DNA from: Bradyrhizobium sp. 199
Lineage (GTDB): Bacteria > Pseudomonadota > Alphaproteobacteria > Rhizobiales > Xanthobacteraceae
Direction of reading: 5' to 3'
DNA length: 64,000 nucleotides
Assembly (NCBI RefSeq): GCF_023073355.1
Contig: NZ_JADPJI010000002.1
Span: 124,001 to 188,000, forward strand
Shown here: piece by piece, positions 55,509-64,000 of the stretch
Layout of the letters: every line of letters starts with the position of its first letter
Numbering within the stretch: the stretch's first letter is position 1
Program-made: the position numbers and the translations under genes
Notes under the pieces: model-generated
The model's database searches: none
Told to the model about the DNA's origin: nothing
The model's input: only the letters and a program-made list of their open reading frames with translations

Positions 55509-56693
55509 CTACCGCTTGTTGCGGACCGGAACGTCCATGTCCTCGATCTTCAGCTCGCGCACCGGCTCGAGCACGGCCCAGGCGACGTTCGGATCGACCT
55601 TGACCTTGAAGTGATACATGCTCTGCAGCGCCTGATGGTCTTCCTTGCGGAACATCATCTTGCCCTTCGGCGTGTCGAACTCCAGGCCTTCCATCGCATT
55701 GATCAGCTTCTCGGTGTCGGTCGACTTCGCCTTGGTGACGGCGGCGACGACGGACATCGCGGCGGCAAAGCCGCCCGCGGTGAAGAAGTCCGGCGGCGCG
55801 TTGAAGCGCTTCTGGTGCTCGGTGACCAGCCAGTCGTTCACCGGGTTCTTTGGGATCTCGTAGAAATAATAGGTCGCGCCTTCCATGCCGGGCAGGCCCT
55901 TATAAGCGGCGAGCGCCGGCAGGATGTTGCCGCCGGTGGAGAGCTCGATGCCGTAGCGTTTCGGGTCCATGTCCTGGAGCTTGGCCAGCGGATTGCCGGC
56001 ACCCGCCCAGATCACCCAGATCACCTTGCGGCCGGGCTTGTCCTTCAGCGCGTCGAACAGGCGCTGGCCGACCGCCGTGAAGTCGGTGGTCGAGGTCGGG
56101 GCATACTCTTCCGCAGCGAGCGTCGCGCCGGTCTTGGCGAGCGCCTCCTTGAAGGCGGCGACGCCGTCGCGGCCGAACGCGTAGTCCTGCGCCAGCGTTG
56201 CGACGGTGACGCCCTGCTTGCCGATCGCGACCGCATTCGAGATCGCATCCTGCGAGGAATTGCGTCCGGTGCGGAAGATGTAACGATTCCACTTCTCGCC
56301 GGTAATCTGATCCGCGACCGCGGGCTCGACGATCAGGATCTTCTTGTTCTCCTCGGCGACCGGGAGAATGGCGAGCGCGGCGGCCGACGAGGTCGTGCCG
56401 ATCGCAATGTCGGCCTTGTCGTCCTGATAGGCTTCGGCGAGCGCGGCCTTCGAAAGGTCCGGCTTGCCCTGGTCGTCCTTGGTGATGATGACGATCTTGC
56501 GACCATCGAGCGTCATCGTGCCCTTGGTGGCGTATTCGAAGCCCATTTTCAGGCCGGTCTCGGTCTGCTTGGCATAAGCCTCGAGCGGACCGGTCTTGCC
56601 GTAGATCAGCGCGACCTTGAGATCGTCGGCCCGTGCGGAGGTGCCCGCGGCGAGCGCGAGGATGGTTGTTGTTATGATGAATGATCGACGCAC
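55509..56693 (-). CDS. Periplasmic binding protein of the liv-type ABC transporter
   Basis: 394 residues from a GTG at 56693 with an AGGAGGGA site. A signal peptide (MVRRSFIITTTILALAAGTSARA) precedes a type I periplasmic-binding domain (LKVALIYGKTGPLEAYAKQT, and GTTSSAAALAILPVAEENKK). It heads the liv operon and delivers the substrate to LivHM. Family members bind branched-chain amino acids, amides or aromatic compounds; the substrate is unresolved. Confidence 0.94.
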   Translation of the reverse strand: MRRSFIITTTILALAAGTSARADDLKVALIYGKTGPLEAYAKQTETGLKMGFEYATKGTMTLDGRKIVIITKDDQGKPDLSKAALAEAYQDDKADIAIGTTSSAAALAILPVAEENKKILIVEPAVADQITGEKWNRYIFRTGRNSSQDAISNAVAIGKQGVTVATLAQDYAFGRDGVAAFKEALAKTGATLAAEEYAPTSTTDFTAVGQRLFDALKDKPGRKVIWVIWAGAGNPLAKLQDMDPKRYGIELSTGGNILPALAAYKGLPGMEGATYYFYEIPKNPVNDWLVTEHQKRFNAPPDFFTAGGFAAAMSVVAAVTKAKSTDTEKLINAMEGLEFDTPKGKMMFRKEDHQALQSMYHFKVKVDPNVAWAVLEPVRELKIEDMDVPVRNKR

Positions 56694-56907
56694 GATGGTC
56701 CCTCCTGATGAAATCCTTTGGCATAGCGATTTGCACAACCGTGCAGACATTGCAATTCCACCTTCCGGCGGACCACGCGACGGGCATGTGTGACATTGGC
56801 TCTGCCCGGCCGCACCGGATCGCGGCTGCCGAGGAAATCGGCAGATGCACGTGTTGACCTCACCCGCTGAACGGGTTGCTCAAGCTTTGCAAGGATCAAG
56901 GCCGGCG

Positions 56908-58641
56908 CTACCGCCGATACCCGCTCGCCCGCGAATAGCCCTGGCGGTTCTGCTGGTGTGGGCGGCTCGAGACGCTCCCCCGCGCTTCGCTGGAGAGCGG
57001 TGTTGCGAGCTTCAGCTCCTCCAGGAAGATCGGCCGGGAGAAGTAATAGCCCTGCGCGTAGCGGATATTGGTTGCGGCCTGGAGATAGGCGAGCTCCTCG
57101 TAGGATTCGACACCCTCGGCAATCACGGTCATGCCCAGCGCTTCGCTCAAGGATTCGATCGCCCGCAGGATGCCCTGGCTGCGCGGGCGCTTATGAATGT
57201 CGGTGATGAAGGAGCGGTCGATCTTGATCTCGTCGGCAGTGATGTCGGCCAGCGCCGAGAGCGATGAATAGCCGGTGCCGAAATCGTCAATCGAGATGCC
57301 GACGCCGAGATTGCGGAACATCGGCAGGATCTCGGCCTGGAAGTGATTCTTGGCGACGAAAGCGTCTTCCGTCACCTCGATCATGAAACGCTGGGGAAAG
57401 CCGGTGTCGTCCAGCGCCTGCGCGAAGCTGCGCATGAATTCGGGATTGCCGGCCTGCTTGGCGGCGACGTTGATGCTGATGGTCGCTTCCGCGCCGAACG
57501 TCTCGTTGATCGGGTCGATCGACTTGACGATCTCGGCGAGCACGAGGTGAGTCAGCTCGTCGATCAGGCCGAGCTCGCCGGCGAGATTGATGAACGAGCC
57601 GGGAGCCTGAATCACGCCTTCGTCGTCGCGCAGGCGCACCAGTGCCTCGATGCCCTTCGCGGCCTGGGTGCGGATGTCGACCTTGGACTGGAAGGCGCAG
57701 CAGAAGCGCTTCTCGAGGATGGCAAGCCGCAGCGACTGCTCGATCTTCATCCGCGCCTGCGCCTCGCGCTCCATGCTGGAATCGAAGAAGGCGGCGAGTC
57801 CCTTGCCGCCGTTCTTGATGCGGTACATGGCAATGTCGGCGTTCTGGCGCAGCGTCTCGAAGCTGCTTCCGTGATCGGGATAGAGGCTGATGCCGACCGA
57901 GGTGGAGGCGAAGACTTCCGAATTGTCGATGAAGAACGGCGCCGTCAGCCGCTCCAGCGTCGACTGCACGAATTCGGCGACTTCCTCCTGGCTCTGGATC
58001 GGCGAGAGCAGCAGCAGGAATTCGTCCCCGGAGATGCGCGACAGCATGTCGGAGTCACGCAAGTCGCGGCCGAGCCGCTTCGACAGCTCGACCAGCAGCG
58101 CATCGCCGACGGCGTGGCCGTAATAGTCGTTGATGTGCTTGAAATTGTCGACGTCTAGGAAGGCCAGCGCGAAGCGCTCGCCGCCGCGGTTCTCCGCAAG
58201 CAGATTGTTGGCGCGATGTTCGATCACGCGCCGCGAGGGCAGTCCGGTCAACTCGTCGAAATAGGCCGAGCGGAACAGCTGGTCCTCGAAATTCTTCTGC
58301 TCGGTGATGTCGGAAGACGCCGAGATCAGGAGCTCGCGTCCGGCGAGGCGAACGGGACGATGGGTCGTGAGCAGGACCTGGCGCGCGGCGCCGCCGTGAA
58401 GCGCCTCTTCGGTGACGACAGGCTGGCCGGCGCTCAGAGCCTTGCGGCAGGCTTCGCGGCGCGGCGCCAGATCGGGTGAGGGTCGGCTGCCGTCCATGCC
58501 GAGCTGCGCGGCCGCGGCGTCGTTAACCAGCAGAAGCTCGCCATGCGCGTCCTGCACGGTCAGGCCTGCAGGCAGCATTCTAACGATTTCCTTGAGAAAT
58601 CCGAGCTCGGCTTCACTCGCGCCGGAATATTTGTTGTCGTT
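56908..58641 (-). CDS. PAS-GGDEF-EAL protein (variant SGDEF)
   Basis: About 577 residues from the ATG at 58641; an ATG at 58653 would add four. A PAS domain (residues ~20-125) and a GGDEF domain, whose active site reads ISGDEF instead of GGDEF, are followed by an EAL domain. The EAL motif is in GIEALVRLRDD, and IDDFGTGYSSLSAL, DEIKIDRSFI and IAEGVES look intact. A working phosphodiesterase is likely; the cyclase half may be weak or regulatory. No membrane segment. It ends with a basic tail rich in Gly, Arg and Ser. Confidence 0.92.
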   Translation of the reverse strand, partial: NDNKYSGASEAELGFLKEIVRMLPAGLTVQDAHGELLLVNDAAAAQLGMDGSRPSPDLAPRREACRKALSAGQPVVTEEALHGGAARQVLLTTHRPVRLAGRELLISASSDITEQKNFEDQLFRSAYFDELTGLPSRRVIEHRANNLLAENRGGERFALAFLDVDNFKHINDYYGHAVGDALLVELSKRLGRDLRDSDMLSRISGDEFLLLLSPIQSQEEVAEFVQSTLERLTAPFFIDNSEVFASTSVGISLYPDHGSSFETLRQNADIAMYRIKNGGKGLAAFFDSSMEREAQARMKIEQSLRLAILEKRFCCAFQSKVDIRTQAAKGIEALVRLRDDEGVIQAPGSFINLAGELGLIDELTHLVLAEIVKSIDPINETFGAEATISINVAAKQAGNPEFMRSFAQALDDTGFPQRFMIEVTEDAFVAKNHFQAEILPMFRNLGVGISIDDFGTGYSSLSALADITADEIKIDRSFITDIHKRPRSQGILRAIESLSEALGMTVIAEGVESYEELAYLQAATNIRYAQGYYFSRPIFLEELKLATPLSSEARGSVSSRPHQQNRQGYSRASGYRR

Positions 58642-58844
58642 CATAGAATTCATGAATCTTGTTGTTTCAGCGCGCGTTGCAATGGCGCGATCTTGCGTGG
58701 TTCCCTCTTAAGTTTGGTTAAGGGGTCAGGAGAAATACGGGGGTGTTTTGCGGCGATGCGACGCGCGCAGCCCATCGTCATTAACAGAAGGTCAATGCGC
58801 CCGGCGAAACCGCAAGCGTGCGATCGGATTTTGTTGCCTGGTGT

Positions 58845-59810
58845 CTAACCGCTTTTGGGAATGCGGCATTGCATGGTGCAATGAAGTCCGGTCCTGAGAT
58901 AGGACACCTCCGTCTTGCCGTCGAAGGCCGAAAGCGCCGACTTCAACAGCTTGGTGCCGAAACCCGGCTCGGAGACCTTGTCGACGCTTGGGCCCTCCGT
59001 TTCATCCCAGGTAACGGTCAGACGATCGTCGCTGACGGTCCATGACACTTGCAACAGTCCGCGTGGCGCGGAGAACGCGCCATATTTGCCCGCGTTGGTG
59101 GCGAGTTCGTGGAACATCAGGGACAGCGTGACCGCAAGCTTTGGCGGCAGGAACAGCCGGTCGCCGTTGAGCGTGAAGCGGACGTGGCCGTAAGGGCCGA
59201 GTTCGGAGATCAGGAGATCGCGGATGTCGCAGCCGGCCTTGTCAATCCGCGAAATCAAATCGTCAGTCGCGGCCAGCGACCGCAGCCGCGGATCGATGCC
59301 GGCCCAGATCTGCGGCTGATCGTGCAGCACCTGATGCAGCACGGCGTGCACGGTCGACAGCTTGTTCTTCAACCGGTGCTGGAGCTCGTCGACCAGCACT
59401 TTGCGATAGTCTTCTTCTTCGATCAGGCGTTTGGAAATCCGGCGCTGCTCGACCAGGAGCGAGCGATAGTGCTCGACGCCCCAAATGGTGAGCGCGCAGA
59501 CCACCCAATACAGCGCGAGCAGGGCGAACCGCGCGTGATCTGCCAAGGCATCGCTGAAATTCACGGCGACGCCGAGCACGCCGCCGACCAGCGCCGTGAT
59601 GATGCCGATGCGGAAGCCGCCGAATGCCGCGGCAAAGAACACGGCCGGGAAATACGGGGTGAAATAGACGTCGGGCCGCACATGGGCGAGAGCCCAGCGC
59701 GCCAGCGTCGCAACCAGCAGGCAGCCGACTGCGAAGATCAGGCTCAGGCCCAGCGATGGCGGTGCCACGCCCTGCCAGCCCTTGCGGAATTCGTCGATCA
59801 GCTTCCCCAT
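58845..59810 (-). CDS. Membrane-bound HWE/HisKA_2-type histidine kinase
   Basis: 321 residues. Residues ~15-115 hold four membrane segments with the DUF4118-like look (VYFTPYFPAVFFAAAFGGFRIGI). The phospho-acceptor helix is LQHRLKNKLSTVHAV (His near residue 145). The ATPase domain has HELATNAGKYGAFS and a WDETEGP segment, both typical of the HWE/HisKA_2 group that serves the general stress response and light signalling in alphaproteobacteria. No PhyR or EcfG gene is adjacent. Probably an orphan kinase. Confidence 0.92.
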   Translation of the reverse strand: MGKLIDEFRKGWQGVAPPSLGLSLIFAVGCLLVATLARWALAHVRPDVYFTPYFPAVFFAAAFGGFRIGIITALVGGVLGVAVNFSDALADHARFALLALYWVVCALTIWGVEHYRSLLVEQRRISKRLIEEEDYRKVLVDELQHRLKNKLSTVHAVLHQVLHDQPQIWAGIDPRLRSLAATDDLISRIDKAGCDIRDLLISELGPYGHVRFTLNGDRLFLPPKLAVTLSLMFHELATNAGKYGAFSAPRGLLQVSWTVSDDRLTVTWDETEGPSVDKVSEPGFGTKLLKSALSAFDGKTEVSYLRTGLHCTMQCRIPKSG

Positions 59811-60003
59811 GTGCAGCCCGGTTGCGATACGCGTCCGAAGATCGGGCGATTGCCGGGAATGTTACGCATGTCCCCCGCGCAAGCAAAGCTTGCCTTGACG
59901 GAAGCCGGCGGGAATAGTGACGCTTGCGGCGCCGACTGTTGCGGCGCCGTCATCGGTCGGTGTCCGCCATCGGACGTCAAGTGGTTCAAAACAGGGACAT
60001 TCC

Positions 60004-60843
60004 ATGGGCAGGCTGGACGGCAAGGTTGCGGTGATTACGGGCGCGACGAGCGGGATCGGATTGCGCACTGCGGAAGTCTTCGTTGCCGAAGGTGCCAAAA
60101 TTGTGATCGCGGGGCGGCGCATACCGGAAGGAGAGGCGCTGGCCAGCCAGCTCGGGGCCAGTTGCGTCTTCCGGCAGACCGACGTGACGGTCGAAGCCCA
60201 GATGCAGGCCCTGATCGCGCTGGCCGTGGACAAGTTCGGCCGGATCGACTGCCTGTTCAATAATGCCGGCGGCCCGGCGCAGACCGGCGGCATCGAAGGC
60301 CTCGAGGTCGAGCGCTTCGATGCAGCGATGGCAACGCTGGTGCGCAGCGTCATGCTCGGCATGAAGCACGCCGCGCCCCACATGAAGAAGCAGGGCAGCG
60401 GCAGCATCATCAACAATGGCAGCATCGCCGGACGTCTCGCCGGGTTCTCGTCCTCGATGGTCTATGGCGCGGCCAAGGCGGCGGTGATTCATCTTACCAA
60501 ATGCGTGGCGATGGAGCTCGGCGAGTCCAATGTGCGCGTCAATTCGATCTCGCCCGGCGCTATCGCGACCGGCATTTTCGGCAAGGCGCTCGGGCTCTCG
60601 ACCGACGCCGCGGAAAAGACACCGGCGGTGATGCGCGAGGTCTACAAGTCCGCGCAACCGATCCCGCGTGCCGGCCTTCCCGACGACATCGCCCATGCCG
60701 CGGTGTTCCTGGCCAGCGACGAATCCAGCTTCATCAACGGCCACGACCTCGTCATCGACGGCGCCATGACCGGCGGCCGCAACTGGAGCCAGCAGCAGCA
60801 GGGCTATGTAGCCTTGCGCAAGGCGTTCGATCAGGGAGCGTAG
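60004..60843 (+). CDS. Short-chain dehydrogenase/reductase
   Basis: 279 residues from the ATG at 60004; the frame continues upstream but this start gives the canonical GRLDGKVAVITGATSGIG nucleotide-binding loop. Further SDR motifs are NNAGG, the catalytic Ser in IINNGSIAG, and the YGAAK catalytic Tyr-Lys pair. It oxidises or reduces an alcohol or ketone with NAD(P). The substrate is unknown. It lies next to P450 and flavin monooxygenase genes that could belong to the same catabolic cluster, but it is on the opposite strand. Confidence 0.93.
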   Translation: MGRLDGKVAVITGATSGIGLRTAEVFVAEGAKIVIAGRRIPEGEALASQLGASCVFRQTDVTVEAQMQALIALAVDKFGRIDCLFNNAGGPAQTGGIEGLEVERFDAAMATLVRSVMLGMKHAAPHMKKQGSGSIINNGSIAGRLAGFSSSMVYGAAKAAVIHLTKCVAMELGESNVRVNSISPGAIATGIFGKALGLSTDAAEKTPAVMREVYKSAQPIPRAGLPDDIAHAAVFLASDESSFINGHDLVIDGAMTGGRNWSQQQQGYVALRKAFDQGA

Positions 60844-60860
60844 GGCGCAAATATTTGCTG

Positions 60861-60939
60861 TCATTCCGGGGCGCACGAAGTGCGAACCCGGAATCTCGAG
60901 ATTCCGGGTTCGATGCTTTGCATCGCCCCGGAACGACGG
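60861..60939. repeat. Intergenic repeat (attccggg / ggaatctcg family)
   Basis: The copy reads cattccggggcgcacgaagt through ggaatctcgagattcc to catcgccccggaacgac. It sits between two convergent genes. It is the clearest of three copies in the window. Confidence 0.75.
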
Positions 60940-60947
60940 AATCTTCG

Positions 60948-62324
60948 CTAAACCGCCTTCATCCGCACCCTTAACCCGTCCCGCGGCTTCGGGATGGGCC
61001 ACATCTGCCAGTCCGGCTTGTATCCCTTTTCCAGCGACACCTCGATGTTCTGCAAAAAGTGCCGCGCGAAGCATTTCGCCTGCATGTAGGCGAAGTGCAG
61101 GCCCAGGCACATATGCGCGCCGCCGCCGAACGGGACCCAGGCGAAGCGGTGGCGGCTCCGTTGCGCCTCCTCGGTGAAGCGCAGCGGATCGAAGCGATCC
61201 GGTTCCGGCCAGATGTCCTTCATGTGATGCGTATAGAGCGGATTGACGCCGACCGCCGTGCCTGCGGGAATCCTGAAGTCCTTGAATGTGAAATCGCGCA
61301 TGGCTCGGCGCGGCATCGAGGGCACCGGCGGCTTGATCCGCAGCGCTTCCTTGAACGCCATCTCGCAAAGCGGCATCTTTTCGAGATCGTCGAAGCTGCT
61401 CGGTGCATCCGCCGCTAGGCCGAGCGCGAGAACTTCCGCGCGCAGCCTGCCCTGCCAATCCGGATTGGCGGCGAGTTCGCCGATGAAGGAGGTCAGCGAC
61501 GAAGTCAGCGTGTCGTGCGCCGCCATCATCAGGAAGCTCATGTGGTCGATGATGTCCTGCTCCGACAGCAGCGCGCCGTTCTCATGGGTGGCGCGGCAGA
61601 GCTGCGAGAATAGATCATCGCCGCCGTGATTGCCGCGTCGCAGCGGGATCTGTTCGCGGAAATAGGCGACGATGCGTTTGCGCCCCCTTACGCCGGCGGC
61701 CATCTGGGTGCCGGGCAGGGGGCGGCGGATCGGGGCGACGGCAGCCGCGACCATATCGACGAAGGCGCGGTTGATCTCGTCGACCTCCGGTCCGATGTCG
61801 GCGCCGAGGAACGAGGCCGCAGCGAGATCGAGCGTGAGCTGCTTCATCGCCGGGTAGAGCTGCATCTCGCCAGGCTTGGCCTTCCACTGCGCGACCCGCG
61901 CGGAGATGCCGCGGTCGAGATCGGCCAGATAGGACTTCATCGGCCCGGACTTGAACGCGACCGACAGCGCCTTGCGGTGCAGCCGGTGCTCGTCGAAATC
62001 GAGCAGCATCAACCCGCGCGGAAACAACAGGCCGAGCACCTTGTTCCAGCCGTGGGTCGACGAGAACAGCTTTTGCTGGTCGAACATCACGAGCTCGTTG
62101 GCCTCGGGCCCGAGCAGCACCACATTGGTCTCGCCGAAAACATGGGTGCGGTAGACCGGGCCGTATTTGGCGCCGTTCGCCTCGATATGGCCCTTGGGAT
62201 CGGCCAGCACCTGGAACGTCTTGCCGATGATCGGCCAGCCCTCGTCGCCGGGAATGTGCGTCAGGGCGTTGCGTTTTGGCGCGGTGAAGTCGGGCGCCGT
62301 TGCGGCCACATTCTGCATCGACAT
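60948..62324 (-). CDS. Cytochrome P450
   Basis: 458 residues from the ATG at 62324 (MSMQNVAATAPDFTAP). Heme-binding signature FGGGAHMCLG (proximal Cys) near residue 402, ExxR as KEALRI in the K helix, and the I-helix MMAAHDTLTSS. Class I P450s add oxygen to small organic molecules with electrons from ferredoxin partners; none is adjacent. Its neighbours are an SDR (convergent) and a flavin monooxygenase on the same strand. The hydrophobic substrate is unknown. Confidence 0.94.
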   Translation of the reverse strand: MSMQNVAATAPDFTAPKRNALTHIPGDEGWPIIGKTFQVLADPKGHIEANGAKYGPVYRTHVFGETNVVLLGPEANELVMFDQQKLFSSTHGWNKVLGLLFPRGLMLLDFDEHRLHRKALSVAFKSGPMKSYLADLDRGISARVAQWKAKPGEMQLYPAMKQLTLDLAAASFLGADIGPEVDEINRAFVDMVAAAVAPIRRPLPGTQMAAGVRGRKRIVAYFREQIPLRRGNHGGDDLFSQLCRATHENGALLSEQDIIDHMSFLMMAAHDTLTSSLTSFIGELAANPDWQGRLRAEVLALGLAADAPSSFDDLEKMPLCEMAFKEALRIKPPVPSMPRRAMRDFTFKDFRIPAGTAVGVNPLYTHHMKDIWPEPDRFDPLRFTEEAQRSRHRFAWVPFGGGAHMCLGLHFAYMQAKCFARHFLQNIEVSLEKGYKPDWQMWPIPKPRDGLRVRMKAV

Positions 62325-62457
62325 GACGATTGCTCCGGTTGGCTTGCTCTGCCAGCGTAGCACAATCCGGCCACGGTGATGCGTGATTGCTGGCGCAAAT
62401 TCCCACAGACGGCGACGTCGTGCCCTCGTTGGCAGGGACCCACGGGTGTAGCGTGTC

Positions 62458-63693
62458 CTACCGCTTCGCCGCTTCCTTCTGCAGATCCGGCGCGTTGACG
62501 GCGGGAATGGCGACGCGGCCGGGGCCCGTCACCTTCAGCGCCTCGGCGGCCTTCTCGTTCTCCATGATCTTGGCCATCACCGCCTGGCCTGCGCGCTCGA
62601 AGATGGCGCGGTTCTCGATCACGAACTTCTGCGACCTGCGCAAGCTATCGACATAGCCGTTGATCTCGGGCACGACGTAGCGCGCCACCATGTCCCAGCT
62701 CCGGCGCGTATTTTCCGGATTGGCCCAGTCGTGCACGAAACCGATGATGGCGCCGACGCCGCCGGAGACCTGCATCACGTTCTTGATGGTTTTGACGAGG
62801 TCGTCGGGCGTGCCGATGGTGGATGCCGCGCCTTCGACGAAGGCGGTCTTGTCCACCGCCTCGTCGGGCGAGGAGAATGCGGTCAGCCCTGGCCGCTGCA
62901 GGGTGCCGACATTATATTCGTTGTGCCAGCGCATCAGCCCGGCGCCGGCCTCGCGGCGGGCCTGCTCGCGGGTCTCGGCGATGTGGAAAGTGAGGAGCAC
63001 GCGCCAGTCCGCGCGGTTGACCGTGGTGCCGTGCTTCCTGGCGGCGTCCTCCGCGAACTGCCATTGCTGCTGCAGCGACATCAGCCCCTGCGTCGTCATC
63101 GAGCCCAGGGAGATGATGCCGATGCCGTATTTGCCGGCGAGCGTCATGCCGGAGGGCGAGATCTGCGAAGCCACGACGAACGGCATCTCCTCCTGCAGCG
63201 GCAGGATCTGCAGCGCGGCGTCGTTCATGGTGAACCAGTCGCTCTTGGCGGTGACGCGCTCGCCATTGAAGAGCCGGCGGATGACGCCGATCGCCTCGTC
63301 CTGACGGTCGCGCTGCGTCATCGGGTCGATGCCGAGCGTGTGTGCGTCGGAGGCGAGCGCGCCGGGGCCGGAGCCGAAAATGGCGCGTCCGCCGGTCATG
63401 TGGTCGAGCTGCACCATGCGCTGGGCGACGTTGTAGGGATGATGATAGGGCAGTGACACCACGCCAGTGCCGAGCTTGATCCGCTTGGTGCGCTCGCCGG
63501 CGGCCGCCAGGAACATCTCGGGCGAGGCGATCATCTCCCAGCCCGAGGAATGATGTTCCCCGCACCAGAACTCGTCATAACCGAGCGCGTCGAGTTGCTC
63601 GACCAGATCCAGATCGCGCCGGAACTGCAGCATCGGATGCTCCCCGATCGGGTGATGCGGGGCAAGAAAAGCTCCGAACTTCAGGCGCGCCAT
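62458..63693 (-). CDS. LLM-class flavin-dependent monooxygenase (LimB-like)
   Basis: 411 residues with a luciferase-like fold: MARLKFGAFLAPHHPIGEHP, YDEFWCGEHHSSGWEM, LPYHHPYNVAQRMVQLDHMTGGRAIFGSGPG. Length and these segments resemble limonene 1,2-monooxygenase and related alkanal-type enzymes, which use FMNH2 supplied by a separate reductase. No reductase is adjacent. It may act with the P450 and SDR in hydrocarbon or terpenoid breakdown, which is inferred. Confidence 0.9.
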   Translation of the reverse strand: MARLKFGAFLAPHHPIGEHPMLQFRRDLDLVEQLDALGYDEFWCGEHHSSGWEMIASPEMFLAAAGERTKRIKLGTGVVSLPYHHPYNVAQRMVQLDHMTGGRAIFGSGPGALASDAHTLGIDPMTQRDRQDEAIGVIRRLFNGERVTAKSDWFTMNDAALQILPLQEEMPFVVASQISPSGMTLAGKYGIGIISLGSMTTQGLMSLQQQWQFAEDAARKHGTTVNRADWRVLLTFHIAETREQARREAGAGLMRWHNEYNVGTLQRPGLTAFSSPDEAVDKTAFVEGAASTIGTPDDLVKTIKNVMQVSGGVGAIIGFVHDWANPENTRRSWDMVARYVVPEINGYVDSLRRSQKFVIENRAIFERAGQAVMAKIMENEKAAEALKVTGPGRVAIPAVNAPDLQKEAAKR

Positions 63694-64000
63694 GGCGTTC
63701 TCTCCGGCTTTGATTTTCTGTTCGTTGAGCCGGTGAGGCTACGTGCCGGATGGCGCGAACGCAATCGCGCGGTGACCCGTGTTACGGAATGCAGGCATGC
63801 GTGTTTCTTCTCCCTCTCCCCGGTTCTTTGGCAGGCGCTTTCACCTCGTCATGGCCGGGCCCGGCTATGAAGATCTTTTCTTGATAATCAAGCTCGGCAG
63901 TTCTTCCGCTGGCTGGCGAGAAAGGCGCGCGAATCCTACCTCTGAGTAAATCGCGGCGCTGCATCCAGTCTGAATCATCGGGTGCTCGGCTTCACCCTGA
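63694..64000. other. Intergenic region, nothing supported
   Basis: About 307 bases at the window end. The frames in it are short and without ribosome sites. The promoter of the LimB-like gene should lie near 63700. Confidence 0.4.

Noticed and set aside
1-64000. CRISPR array
   Set aside because: No regularly spaced short direct repeats and no cas gene were seen anywhere in the window.

Overview
The window is chromosomal DNA of a high-GC alphaproteobacterium, most probably Bradyrhizobium or a close relative. The evidence is the dnaA/dnaN/recF block beside rpsT, small proteins of Bradyrhizobium type (DUF3551, DUF3833, DUF559, several short accessory families), a Bug/TctC-type binding protein, many AMP-binding, SDR, P450 and liv-type ABC genes, and several families of palindromic intergenic repeats. 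The species is inferred from gene content, not from a database search.

Left part (1-29.7 kb): two tandem paralogous secreted proteins; recF, a DUF559 nuclease-like gene wedged between recF and dnaN, then dnaN and dnaA, all on the minus strand; a 1.2 kb gene-free region; rpsT with a clear terminator. Next come mostly single genes: msrA, a Wza-like export lipoprotein, dienelactone hydrolase, an alpha/beta hydrolase, a two-gene IorAB-type molybdenum hydroxylase, an HD-GYP protein, an acyl-CoA synthetase, a VOC protein, a Bug-type binding protein, a trypsin-like protease, a membrane protein/regulator/uppS group, a histidine kinase, dinB and tspO.

Middle (29,765-47,389): a 17.6 kb integrated island in a tRNA-Arg(CCG) gene. 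A 69-bp direct repeat of the tRNA 3' part bounds it. A tyrosine integrase lies beside the intact tRNA, and a matching TGTGAC-N5-TGTGAC pair sits inside each end. Its left half looks like a phage satellite or replicative remnant: a primase-helicase, a small charged protein and an HK97-type prohead protease, with no capsid, portal, terminase or tail gene. Its centre is an AT-richer cargo of defence character: a SIR2-NTPase-helical-repeat protein (STAND/Avs-like) beside an oppositely oriented two-gene operon of a small membrane protein and an exported HELGH metallopeptidase. Its right half mixes an intact SRAP (YedK/HMCES) gene overlapping a YaaC-like gene with a run of decayed Bradyrhizobium-type genes, including a frameshifted ATP-dependent DNA ligase.

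Right part (47.4-64 kb): two overlapping c-di-GMP enzymes, a complete liv-type ABC transporter (binding protein, LivG, LivF, LivH, LivM), a third GGDEF/EAL protein, an HWE-type histidine kinase, an SDR dehydrogenase, a cytochrome P450 and a LimB-like flavin monooxygenase. The most interesting candidate for an undescribed system is the SIR2-STAND plus membrane protein/metallopeptidase cargo of the island; a joint role is inference from proximity only.
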